Shown here piece after piece: positions 6,733 through 14,770 of a DNA stretch of 32,396 nt; position 1 is the stretch's first letter; every line of letters starts with the position of its first letter. This DNA is from an uncultured Taibaiella sp. Lineage in GTDB: Bacteria; Bacteroidota; Bacteroidia; Chitinophagales; Chitinophagaceae. Under the pieces are notes generated by a model. That model saw only the letters and a program-made list of their open reading frames with translations, was not told the DNA's origin and did not search any database. The DNA lies in assembly GCA_937870855.1 (NCBI GenBank), contig CALMWT010000050.1, positions 1 through 32,396 of the forward strand. The letters run 5' to 3'. A program made the translations under genes and the position numbers.

Positions 6733-8952
6733 ATGGAAAACTCCTCTGAATTATCGCTTTTTGAAATAGCCAAGGCCTTTGTGTTGCATACGAACAGGCA
6801 TATTTTTCTTACAGGGAGAGCAGGCACAGGCAAGACTACTTTTCTAAAATACATTAAGGAGCATACTTCAAAAAACGTAGTGATTTTAGCGCCCACCGGC
6901 GTAGCGGCAATAAACGCGGGTGGCGTTACCATTCATTCCTTTTTTCAACTTCAGCTTGGGTCATTCATTCCGGTGCGGCAGCGGGGTTTTAGTAATGCAC
7001 CAGCAATCGGTACAGACTTGCAAACGCTTCTGAAAAACATTCGCTTTAATAAAGAAAAAAGAAGGCTGCTTGAAGAACTGGAATTACTGGTGATAGATGA
7101 GGTGTCAATGGTTCGGGCTGACATGATTGATGCGATGGATGGCGTGCTACGGCATTTCCGAAAAAACCCTAACCAACCTTTTGGAGGTGTACAGGTGTTA
7201 TATATTGGCGATCTGTTTCAGTTGCCCCCGGTTGTGAAAGATGAAGAATGGTCAGTAATGAGCCAATACTACAAAAGCATGTTTTTCTTTGATGCACTAG
7301 TGATGAGCGAAACGAAAACAATTAACATAGAACTCGATAAAATTTACCGGCAGAGCGATGAACATTTTATTGCATTATTAAATGCTATTCGCAACAATAT
7401 TGCAACAGATGACGACCTTCGGTTGCTCAATAAATATTACGATCCTTATTTCTACCCCGATCCTGAGCAAGGTTACATCATACTCACTTCCCACAATTAC
7501 AAAGCCGACAAAATAAACCAAAGCGCACTGGCAAAACTGAACAATGAGGCCCACAATTTTGAAGGAACTTTAACCGGAGATTTCAACGAACATGCCTTGC
7601 CTGTGGACAAACAACTCACGCTGAAAGAAGGTGCGCAAATTATGTTCATCAAAAATGACAAGGGTGAACAAAGAAGATACTACAATGGAAAAATTGGGAC
7701 AGTAAGCAGAATAAAAAGCACAGAGATATTTATTCGTTTTCCTGGAGAAAGGGAAGAACTTTTACTGGAACAGGAAACGTGGCGCAACATACGCTATCAA
7801 TATAACGAAGCAGCAGACCAGATAGTAGAAGAAGAACTAGGTTCTTACAAACAATATCCCATCAGACTTGCGTGGGCAGTTACGATTCATAAAAGTCAGG
7901 GACTCACTTTCGAGAAGGCCATTATAGACGCGGGACAATCTTTTGCACCGGGACAAGTTTATGTAGCGCTCAGTCGCCTTACTTCATTAAGTGGTTTGGT
8001 ACTTTCCTCACAAATCACACCGACTGCCATTCACACAGAAAGCAGGATCACCAATTTTAGTGCAATGAAGCAAGACAGACAAAACCTTCTTGAAGCCCTG
8101 CAAATTGCACAGAAAGAATACATCACCGAGCGGCTACTAAAAAGTTTTACGTGGGAGAAAGTGCTGGAACATTTCCGCGAACATCATGACGCATATTCGA
8201 CCATTAAAATTCCAAACCAGGCTGATGCAATTCAATGGTCAGCGGCAACTATTCAAAGTGTAATAAAGCTCAAAGATGTGGGCGACAAATTTTTGAACCA
8301 ACTGAAACAACTTATTGAACAAGGTGATAGAGATGGTTATACTGCATTGAGCGAACGACTAAAAGCTGCAGCAAGTTATTTTGAGAAAGAAATTAATGAC
8401 AATCTGTTGCAACCCTGGCAAAAGCATTTTGATGAAACAAAAGTGAAAGCTAAGACCAAAAAATACCTTCGCACGCTACAGCCGCTCTACACACTCATCA
8501 TTCGGAAAAGACAGCAAGTTGAGCAGGCAATGACCTTAGCCAATGGTATGGCACAGGGCAAAAACATCACGCATTTACTCGAACATTATCAAAACACACA
8601 CAAGCATATTCCTCATTTGCCAGACCCAAATATCATAGCCGGTGCTGTAAAGGAAGATACAAGATCTCTAAGTTTGGAAATGTACCAGCAAGGAAAATCT
8701 ATTGATGAAATAGCTAAAGAAAGAGGCTTAGTGAAAGGAACAATTGAAGGCCATCTGTTATCGTTTATTATTACTGGCGAAGTAAAATTAGAACAGATTG
8801 TTCCCAAAGAAAAACAAGCTGTAATTCAACAGGCAATTAAGCGCAGTCCTGACAAAAATATTACGAGCATCAGAGAAGTAACGGGCAATGCGTGTTCTTA
8901 CAATGAGATCAAAGCAGTATTAACCTATTTGGAAAAGGAAGAAAAGGTATAA
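6733..8952 (+). CDS. PIF1-like DNA helicase with C-terminal HTH_40-type domain
   Basis: This is a superfamily 1B helicase of the PIF1/RecD-like group, expected to unwind DNA 5' to 3' and act in repair or at replication barriers. Counting from the ATG at 6733 (739 residues), Walker A is GRAGTGKT at residues 28-35, followed by APTGVAAINAGG (motif Ia), LLVIDEVSMV (Walker B/motif II), GDLFQLPPV (motif III), and late motifs AWAVTIHKSQGLTFEKAIID and GQVYVALSRL. The last 110 residues (EMYQQGKSIDEIAKERGL onward) look like the helix-turn-helix HTH_40 domain known from the C terminus of some RecQ proteins. A longer reading from a TTG at 6682 adds 17 unconvincing residues and is rejected. prmC follows after 15 bases. 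Confidence 0.92.
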   Translation: MENSSELSLFEIAKAFVLHTNRHIFLTGRAGTGKTTFLKYIKEHTSKNVVILAPTGVAAINAGGVTIHSFFQLQLGSFIPVRQRGFSNAPAIGTDLQTLLKNIRFNKEKRRLLEELELLVIDEVSMVRADMIDAMDGVLRHFRKNPNQPFGGVQVLYIGDLFQLPPVVKDEEWSVMSQYYKSMFFFDALVMSETKTINIELDKIYRQSDEHFIALLNAIRNNIATDDDLRLLNKYYDPYFYPDPEQGYIILTSHNYKADKINQSALAKLNNEAHNFEGTLTGDFNEHALPVDKQLTLKEGAQIMFIKNDKGEQRRYYNGKIGTVSRIKSTEIFIRFPGEREELLLEQETWRNIRYQYNEAADQIVEEELGSYKQYPIRLAWAVTIHKSQGLTFEKAIIDAGQSFAPGQVYVALSRLTSLSGLVLSSQITPTAIHTESRITNFSAMKQDRQNLLEALQIAQKEYITERLLKSFTWEKVLEHFREHHDAYSTIKIPNQADAIQWSAATIQSVIKLKDVGDKFLNQLKQLIEQGDRDGYTALSERLKAAASYFEKEINDNLLQPWQKHFDETKVKAKTKKYLRTLQPLYTLIIRKRQQVEQAMTLANGMAQGKNITHLLEHYQNTHKHIPHLPDPNIIAGAVKEDTRSLSLEMYQQGKSIDEIAKERGLVKGTIEGHLLSFIITGEVKLEQIVPKEKQAVIQQAIKRSPDKNITSIREVTGNACSYNEIKAVLTYLEKEEKV

Positions 8953-8955
8953 GCC

Positions 8956-8963
8956 TATCTTTA
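8956..8963 (+). promoter_or_regulatory. Near-consensus -7 box TATCTTTA of prmC
   Basis: TATCTTTA differs from TAnnTTTG at the last base and ends four bases before the prmC ATG (cgcc spacer, the same spacer as at nadD). It could give prmC its own leaderless transcript in addition to read-through from the helicase gene. Confidence 0.35.
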
Positions 8964-8967
8964 CGCC

Positions 8968-9846
8968 ATGCCCTCTTACCAGCAAGCGTTTCAATATCTC
9001 AGGAAAGACCTGGCTACGATTTATGACGCAAATGAAGCGGTAGCTATTGCGCACGAACTGCTTGAATACCTTACCGGATTAGGAAAACTTGAGCGGCTGA
9101 TGGAAAAAAGTTCCCTTCTCTCGAACGAACAGGAAGCGAACTTAGAAAATGCGATTTTGCGACTAATGCAGGGAGAGCCACTGCAATACATTACAGAACA
9201 GCAATGGTTTTTGGGAAACCCTTATCGGGTGAATAAACACGTGCTCATTCCTCGTCCTGAAACCGAAGAGTTGGTGCAATGGATAGTGGCAGACTGGAAT
9301 AATAAAGGCTCTTTATCAATTCTCGAAGTTGGCACCGGAAGTGGCTGCATTTCTATTGCCTTAAAAATGCAATTGCCCAATGCAACTATTACAAGCTGCG
9401 ACATCAGCGAAAATGCACTTTACATTGCGCGAGAAAACGCACAGCGCTTTCAGAAAGAAATAAATTTTATTGCGCTTGATTTTCTTGACTCCGAAAGCCG
9501 GTCTCAACTAAATCACTACGATGTGATTGTGTCCAACCCGCCCTACATTCCGCTGTCTGAAAAAGAAAAGCTCGATAAAAATGTAAAAGACTTTGAACCT
9601 GCATTGGCGCTTTTTGTTCCGAATGATGATGCGTTAATTTTCTACAGAGAAATTGCTTTTTTCGGGAAAACGAATCTCTTGCCGCGTGGTGCCATTTATT
9701 GCGAACTGCATCAGGATTATGCAACTGAAACCTTACGTCTTTTCAAGGAAATGAATTATGAAGACGTGGAGCTACGCAAAGATGTTCATAACAACAACCG
9801 GATGTTGAAAGCAAGAAGTGAGGCTTCAGTTGTTAGCTTTATTTAA
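8968..9846 (+). CDS. prmC: Release factor glutamine N5-methyltransferase
   Basis: PrmC methylates the glutamine of the GGQ motif in peptide chain release factors RF1 and RF2, using S-adenosylmethionine, and so supports efficient termination. The 292-residue protein has the helical N-terminal substrate domain (residues 1-80), LIPRPETEELV (93-103), the SAM-binding motif I EVGTGSGCIS (120-129), the acidic CDIS at the end of the second strand (144-147) and the catalytic SNPPYI (189-194). It starts 15 bases after the helicase stop. The assignment is secure. Confidence 0.96.
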   Translation: MPSYQQAFQYLRKDLATIYDANEAVAIAHELLEYLTGLGKLERLMEKSSLLSNEQEANLENAILRLMQGEPLQYITEQQWFLGNPYRVNKHVLIPRPETEELVQWIVADWNNKGSLSILEVGTGSGCISIALKMQLPNATITSCDISENALYIARENAQRFQKEINFIALDFLDSESRSQLNHYDVIVSNPPYIPLSEKEKLDKNVKDFEPALALFVPNDDALIFYREIAFFGKTNLLPRGAIYCELHQDYATETLRLFKEMNYEDVELRKDVHNNNRMLKARSEASVVSFI

Positions 9847-9870
9847 CGAAGTTCTCTATTGCGCGGCTCC

Positions 9871-9899
9871 TTGTCGCAAAACCGAATAGCCTACCTTTG
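9871..9899 (+). promoter_or_regulatory. Promoter with TTG (-33) and TACCTTTG (-7)
   Basis: TTG at 9871-9873 and TACCTTTG at 9892-9899 are separated by 18 bases, the best match in the window to the Bacteroidota promoter layout. The -7 box ends four bases before the ATG at 9904, so the mRNA should be leaderless or nearly so. Confidence 0.65.
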
Positions 9900-9903
9900 C
9901 AAC

Positions 9904-10566
9904 ATGGTTTTTGAACTACCGCTGACGGAGGAAAAAGTGAAGCGACAACAGGTGATTGCGCTGCATCTAATCGTCACGTTTACCTTAGTTGCAACCGGAG
10001 CATTTTTATTATTGATCCAATATCTTCTTAACAGCCTTTCAGGAAGCCAACGAGAAGCGTTTACGATGTTAAGTTTTCCTAGCGCGTGTGGAGCGGTGAC
10101 GCTTCTGGCAGGCGCTACTCTCCTTGTATTATTAATCTCCAAAAGCAGGTGGATAATGGAGAAGAAAACAAACAGAGTATTGCGCATTATTGAGCTTGGC
10201 ATTTTATTATGCTTCGCAAGTTTTGCAGCCATGAACGATCTTGTGATGGCCGCTATTGTGTATGGCATAGTGGCTGCCGCCATTTTATTTGCATTCTATT
10301 GGGAGAGCATCAGCGACAACACGCTATACATTCATGTTGATGAACGTGGCATTAAACTGCCGCTTACCTCGCGCAAAAGGTTTTTGGAATGGTGGGAAGT
10401 AGAAATTGTTTTGCTGCGTTTTGGTGTGCTGACCATTGAATGTTGCGACAACCGTTTATTTCAGTGGAATATCAAAGCCATTAATTTCGACAAGGAAAGT
10501 TTTCAGCGTTTCTGTCACGAACGCATAGCCAACAGTAAGGAAAAAAGAACAAAATATGCCTGGTAA
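9904..10566 (+). CDS. Membrane protein of unknown function
   Basis: This 220-residue protein has no family I recognise. The ATG at 9904 is chosen because a canonical promoter ends four bases before it; an upstream in-frame start at 9859 lies inside that promoter. Four hydrophobic segments are visible, near residues 20-44, 58-80, 97-113 and 115-131. They form two helical hairpins, followed by a soluble C-terminal domain of about 85 residues (from YIHVDERGIKLPL) with alternating beta-like strands. The C-terminal segment KRFLEWWEVEIVLLRFGVLT resembles the membrane-proximal PH-like or bPH domains that follow TM pairs in many small bacterial proteins. It is flanked by prmC and a radical SAM gene on the same strand, with 50 bases to the latter. 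Confidence 0.8.
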   Translation: MVFELPLTEEKVKRQQVIALHLIVTFTLVATGAFLLLIQYLLNSLSGSQREAFTMLSFPSACGAVTLLAGATLLVLLISKSRWIMEKKTNRVLRIIELGILLCFASFAAMNDLVMAAIVYGIVAAAILFAFYWESISDNTLYIHVDERGIKLPLTSRKRFLEWWEVEIVLLRFGVLTIECCDNRLFQWNIKAINFDKESFQRFCHERIANSKEKRTKYAW

Positions 10567-10616
10567 TTGGGTATTCTTTTCTTCAATGATTTTGCAATTT
10601 TAATTTTTGAAAGTTC

Positions 10617-11909
10617 ATGCTCAAGCAAACCCCATATTTACTTTATTCCGACGGAAAGGGGAAGATTTTTGAAGACACTTCTCTTTATGTAGTAGGGCGT
10701 TCGGGATGGGATGCTTTTCCGATAGAGGCTGAGGATTTTATTGAGTTGCCGGATGGTGGCTCTTTGTATGAACTACCCGGACGAAGGGGAATTGGTATAG
10801 ACGTGAAAACAGGAGAAATGCGCCTTTGCGAAAAAGGTTGGGCAGTAGCTGCGTTCATTCCTCCGGCGCACACGGGGTATTATCTCGCAGCGTTTGAAAC
10901 AATGCCCGATGCGGAAACGCTTCCTTTGTTTTGCTATACAGCAGTGGGCTGGTGGAATGATAAATTTTATGTACCGGCTGTTAGAATTGAGCGCGATGTA
11001 AGACAAGAATGTGCGGGCTATGACCAAGAGAAAATAAATGGAGGGGTGGCGCATTTGCTGCAAGCATATCCTCAAAACCGTTTGGTGCAGCACCTCGCCA
11101 ATAATTGCGCACTCACCTATCACTGTCCTGCTGCTAGAAATTATTTTATTGGAAGATGGGAGTGTCCTATTCCAACATCTCCGGCCTGTAATGCCAATTG
11201 TATCGGCTGCATTTCTTTTCAACCCCAAGATGAAACGATTGTTTCCTCGCAAGACCGACTCACGTTTAAACCAACTGCGGAAGAAATTGTAGAATTTACC
11301 GTACCTCATCTTGAACATGCTCCATACCCTATTGTGAGTTTTGGACAAGGGTGTGAAGGTGAGCCACTGCTGATGGGAGAAACGATTCGCCAAGCAATTC
11401 TTGAAATAAGAAAGCATACAGAAAAGGGAAGCATCAACATCAACACAAACGGTAGCAAGCCCGATGTAGTGGAAAAACTAATGCAGGCTGGTTTAAATAG
11501 TATTCGCGTAAGTCTTAATTCGGTGCGAAAGGAAATTTATACCCGTTATTACTTGCCTAACAATTATCAGTTCGAAGACATTGTTGAAAGCTTGAAAGTT
11601 GTGAACCGTCACGGAGGATGGACTTCTATCAATTATTTTACTTTTCCTGGTATGACGGACAGTGTTGAGGAATACGAAGCACTGCGCCAACTTATCAAAG
11701 ACACAAATCTCTCCATGATCCAATGGCGCAATTTCAACATTGATCCTGATTGGTATCTTGGAAAAATCGGAGTAACTGATACAGGGGAGTGTTTGGGGAT
11801 TAAGCAAATGATGGAATTGATTCGGGAAGAATTTCCGAATTTAAAGTTTGGGTATTATAACCCGCCTATCGAGCGAATGAAAAATTTCGATAACGACTTT
11901 GCACATTAA
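10617..11909 (+). CDS. Radical SAM protein of unknown substrate
   Basis: The CxxxCxxC motif that binds the SAM-cleaving [4Fe-4S] cluster is present as ACNANCIGC (Cys191, Cys195, Cys198). It is followed by VSFGQGCEGEPLL in the position of the usual GGEP motif, then SININTNGSKPDVVEKLM and GLNSIRVSLNS, typical of the radical SAM barrel. What is unusual is about 185 residues before the cluster motif, with no recognised domain but several cysteines close to it (Cys164, Cys170, Cys183), which might hold an auxiliary cluster. The 430-residue protein has no peptide precursor or obvious substrate gene beside it. A variant -7 box (TAATTTTTG, one base longer than consensus) ends seven bases before the ATG. 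The superfamily is certain; the reaction is unknown. Confidence 0.9.
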   Translation: MLKQTPYLLYSDGKGKIFEDTSLYVVGRSGWDAFPIEAEDFIELPDGGSLYELPGRRGIGIDVKTGEMRLCEKGWAVAAFIPPAHTGYYLAAFETMPDAETLPLFCYTAVGWWNDKFYVPAVRIERDVRQECAGYDQEKINGGVAHLLQAYPQNRLVQHLANNCALTYHCPAARNYFIGRWECPIPTSPACNANCIGCISFQPQDETIVSSQDRLTFKPTAEEIVEFTVPHLEHAPYPIVSFGQGCEGEPLLMGETIRQAILEIRKHTEKGSININTNGSKPDVVEKLMQAGLNSIRVSLNSVRKEIYTRYYLPNNYQFEDIVESLKVVNRHGGWTSINYFTFPGMTDSVEEYEALRQLIKDTNLSMIQWRNFNIDPDWYLGKIGVTDTGECLGIKQMMELIREEFPNLKFGYYNPPIERMKNFDNDFAH

Positions 11910-11955
11910 CGTTACCCGTAGGTTAGTTTTTTTATTTTTAGAATGAACTTCTTTT

Positions 11956-12801
11956 ATGACAGCAACCACACAACCAGTCAATATCAAAGCAGCGGCTACC
12001 ACGGTGGTGGTTCACATTCTGTTGTTTTTACTTTTTATTTTTCTAAGCTATTCTACACCGGTTACTGCGCCGGTGGAAGAATTGGGAATGGAAGTGAATC
12101 TCGGTACAAGCGACGAAGGCAGTGGTTTTGATCAACCTATGTCAACCGATGCACCTTCTGCAAGCAATGTCGCTACGATCTATAAATCAGCCGCGCAACA
12201 AAACGAGGAAACACGCGACCTGATGCAGTCAGATGATCCGGATGCTCCTGCTATTGCGCCACCTGCAACCAGCACAAATAATTCCCGATTCAATTCGCAG
12301 CCAAGTAATAATCAAAGAAGCCGCACATCCGAACGACAAACCAACGCTAACACCAACGCACAACCCCAGCGCCCACGTTATGTGTACAGCGCCAGCGCAG
12401 GACCCGGCGGCAATAACGCATCAACCAACCAACCAGGCACTAACGAAGGAAATACTACAGGTGAAGGAGATCGCGGAGTACCCGGCGGTACACCTGGCTC
12501 TGCAAATTATACCGGTTCGCCCGGCAATGGAACAGGAGGCATCAGCCATAACTTTTCAGGTAGAGAAATATCTCCCAGACAATTTGTTGCTGAATTTAAT
12601 CAGGGGGGGAAAGTGGTGGTTCGTGTAAAGGTGAATAGGGAAGGCAATATCATTTCCAAAACGATAAAAAGTTCTCCAAATAAGCGGCTGAGCGACATTG
12701 CACTTCAGAAACTTTCGCAAGCTAAATTTTCAAAAAATCCTGACGCGGCTCCCGAGCAAATCGGCGATATCACGTTCGTTTTCAAAACACGCGCACAGTA
12801 A
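11956..12801 (+). CDS. TonB-like energy transducer
   Basis: This 281-residue protein has the TonB plan: a single N-terminal TM helix (about residues 13-33), a long periplasmic linker rich in Ser, Thr, Asn, Pro and Gly (about 40-190), and a C-terminal domain of about 85 residues (from GREISPRQF) with the VVVRVKVNREGNI and SDIALQKLSQAKF segments seen in TonB/TolA C-terminal domains. It would pass proton-motive energy to an outer-membrane receptor. No exbB or exbD gene is in the window. The stop overlaps the folC ATG by one base (TAATG), so the two are coupled. The gene carries a run of seven G at 12603-12609 within the FNQGGKVVV segment. Confidence 0.82.
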   Translation: MTATTQPVNIKAAATTVVVHILLFLLFIFLSYSTPVTAPVEELGMEVNLGTSDEGSGFDQPMSTDAPSASNVATIYKSAAQQNEETRDLMQSDDPDAPAIAPPATSTNNSRFNSQPSNNQRSRTSERQTNANTNAQPQRPRYVYSASAGPGGNNASTNQPGTNEGNTTGEGDRGVPGGTPGSANYTGSPGNGTGGISHNFSGREISPRQFVAEFNQGGKVVVRVKVNREGNIISKTIKSSPNKRLSDIALQKLSQAKFSKNPDAAPEQIGDITFVFKTRAQ

Positions 12802-14150
12802 TGGAAATTGAAATGGCCTATCAGGCTACGCTTGAATATCTGTATGAGCAGTTGCCCATCTTCTCGAAGCTGGGGAAGGATGCAATAAAAAAAGACCTTA
12901 CCAATATTCAAAAGTTATCTGAGGCAATAGGCAATCCGCATCTCAAATTCAAGTCAATACACATTGCCGGTACAAATGGCAAAGGCAGCACCAGTCACAT
13001 GCTGGCTGCAATCCTTCAGGATGCCGGATATAAAGTTGGGCTTTACACTTCGCCCCATCTCGTTGATTTTCGGGAACGAATAAAGATCAATGGTGAGCCT
13101 GTAAGTAAAAATTGGGTAGTTGATTTTGTAAATACAAACAAGACACTTATCGAAGAAACAGAACCGTCATTTTTTGAGGTTACAGTGGCAATGGCCTTTC
13201 AAGTATTTGCAGAGGAGAAAGTAGATATTGCCGTCATAGAAACTGGTCTCGGAGGAAGACTCGACAGCACCAATATTATAACACCGGTTCTTTCTATCAT
13301 CACCAATATCAGCTACGATCATAAAGATGTTTTAGGAAACACACTGAAGGAAATTGCGGCTGAAAAAGCAGGAATTATTAAACAGCAAATACCAGTTCTT
13401 ATTGGCGAGCAAATTGAAGAAACAACAAACGTATTTTTCGAAACTGCCATTCACCGGCAAAGCACAGTTTATTATGCGCAGGCTCTTTGGGATCTGGTTA
13501 GAGTAAAACAAGACACCCGTTTTCAATACTTCAAAGCGATACGAAAAGCCCGCAGAGAAATGTATGATCTGCAAACTGATTTGCTGGGAACTTATCAATT
13601 AAACAATATCAAAACAGTACTTGCCGCAATCGAAATCTTGCAGGCAAATCAGGGCTGGAACCTTGATATTCTACATGCTATTGATTCTCTATCGAAGGTA
13701 AAAAAGCTTACCGGTTTGCATGGAAGATGGGAGTGTCTAAGTACAAAACCTCTGATCATTTCCGATGTAGCGCACAACCCTGCCGGCATTAAAGAGGTAA
13801 TGAATCAATGGGAATTTGTGCAGGCTACACAAAAGCACATAGTGGTAGGATTTGTAAAGGATAAAGATGTGAGAGAGGCGCTGGGTCTTTTTTCAAAAGA
13901 TTCAGTTTATTATTTCTGCAACGCAAATATTCCCAGAGCAATGCCCGCAGAAGAAGTTTATGCAATTGCGCAGGAGTTTGAACTGAAGGGAAATGTGTAT
14001 TCGTCAGTTGCCGAAGCAGTGGGTGCGGCGCAAAGTTCCATGCAGGTTTCAGATGCTTTATTGATTTCAGGGAGTTTTTTTATTGTAGGTGAAGCAATGG
14101 AGTTTCTGCTGCATGAAAGGAAGGAAAGTGAGGTTTTATCTGCTACTTAA
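12801..14150 (+). CDS. folC: Bifunctional folylpolyglutamate synthase / dihydrofolate synthase
   Basis: FolC adds glutamate to dihydropteroate and then further glutamates to folates, using ATP; it is a cytoplasmic Mur-ligase-type enzyme. The 449-residue protein shows the P-loop GTNGKGST (residues 57-64), LYTSPHLVDFRERI, ETGLGGRLDSTN, ITNISYDHKDVLG and EKAGIIK, then the HGRWE and DVAHNPAG segments of the C-terminal domain. The ATG at 12801 overlaps the TonB-like stop; a second ATG at 12813 would remove four residues and cannot be excluded. About 50 bases separate it from nadD. Confidence 0.96.
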   Translation: MEIEMAYQATLEYLYEQLPIFSKLGKDAIKKDLTNIQKLSEAIGNPHLKFKSIHIAGTNGKGSTSHMLAAILQDAGYKVGLYTSPHLVDFRERIKINGEPVSKNWVVDFVNTNKTLIEETEPSFFEVTVAMAFQVFAEEKVDIAVIETGLGGRLDSTNIITPVLSIITNISYDHKDVLGNTLKEIAAEKAGIIKQQIPVLIGEQIEETTNVFFETAIHRQSTVYYAQALWDLVRVKQDTRFQYFKAIRKARREMYDLQTDLLGTYQLNNIKTVLAAIEILQANQGWNLDILHAIDSLSKVKKLTGLHGRWECLSTKPLIISDVAHNPAGIKEVMNQWEFVQATQKHIVVGFVKDKDVREALGLFSKDSVYYFCNANIPRAMPAEEVYAIAQEFELKGNVYSSVAEAVGAAQSSMQVSDALLISGSFFIVGEAMEFLLHERKESEVLSAT

Positions 14151-14188
14151 GCTATTGAATTCCTCTAAAAGGCTTTGCGGTTTTCCAC

Positions 14189-14196
14189 TACTTTTG
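14189..14196 (+). promoter_or_regulatory. -7 promoter box TACTTTTG of nadD
   Basis: TACTTTTG fits TAnnTTTG and ends four bases before the nadD ATG with the spacer cgcc, predicting a leaderless mRNA. A TTTG at 14174-14177 is only 11 bases upstream, too close for a normal -33 element. Confidence 0.5.
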
Positions 14197-14200
14197 CGCC

Positions 14201-14770
14201 ATGCACATCGGCTTATACTTCGGAAGCTTTAACCCCATTCACATAGGTCATCTAATTGTAGCCAATCATATTGTTGAGAATACAGAGGTGGACAAAATAT
14301 GGTTCATTGTTTCCCCTCATAATCCTTTAAAAGAAGCTCATTCGCTCCTCAATGAATACGACAGACTGCATCTGGTAGAACTCGCCATTCAAAACAACCT
14401 GAAGTTTCGTGCAAGCAACGTAGAGTTTCATTTGCCCAAGCCTTCCTATACTATTGACACGCTTACGCACCTTGTTGAAAAATTTCCGCTGGAAAAGTTT
14501 TCAGTAATCGTCGGTTCAGATAGCTTTCAAAACATTCATCGCTGGAAAAATTTTGAGCAGCTTGTAGCAAACTATTCTTTTGTTATATACAAGCGTCCGG
14601 GATTTGAAATCAAGGAAACACATGGTGCCGATATCACCGTGATGGATGCACCCTTACTGGACATATCCTCTACTCATATTCGTAAGCAAATCAAGGAGAA
14701 AAAAAGTGTGCGTTATCTGATGACCAACGAAGTGTTTAAGTACATTGAAGAGAACCGGTATTACCTCTAA
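14201..14770 (+). CDS. nadD: Nicotinate-nucleotide adenylyltransferase
   Basis: NadD couples nicotinate mononucleotide to the AMP part of ATP to give deamido-NAD, the penultimate step of NAD synthesis. The 189-residue length is typical. The nucleotidyltransferase signature GSFNPIHIGH spans residues 8-17, followed by FIVSPHNPLK, the VIVGSDSF segment and, near the C terminus, DISSTHIRKQI, the ISSTxIR motif. The stop overlaps that of the convergent permease gene by three bases. Confidence 0.96.
   Translation: MHIGLYFGSFNPIHIGHLIVANHIVENTEVDKIWFIVSPHNPLKEAHSLLNEYDRLHLVELAIQNNLKFRASNVEFHLPKPSYTIDTLTHLVEKFPLEKFSVIVGSDSFQNIHRWKNFEQLVANYSFVIYKRPGFEIKETHGADITVMDAPLLDISSTHIRKQIKEKKSVRYLMTNEVFKYIEENRYYL

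Noticed and set aside
6539..6740. FMN riboswitch upstream of ribD
   Set aside because: None of the conserved RFN element words are present, and the ribD promoter box ends six bases before the ATG, leaving no leader to hold one.
10773..11417. 214-codon open frame on the - strand inside the radical SAM gene
   Set aside because: The + strand frame carries the intact CxxxCxxC radical SAM motif; the opposite frame has no recognisable feature.
12233..12628. 131-codon second frame within the TonB-like gene linker
   Set aside because: It is a shadow of a low-complexity Ser/Thr/Pro/Asn linker; the TonB-like frame has a TM helix and a proper C-terminal domain.
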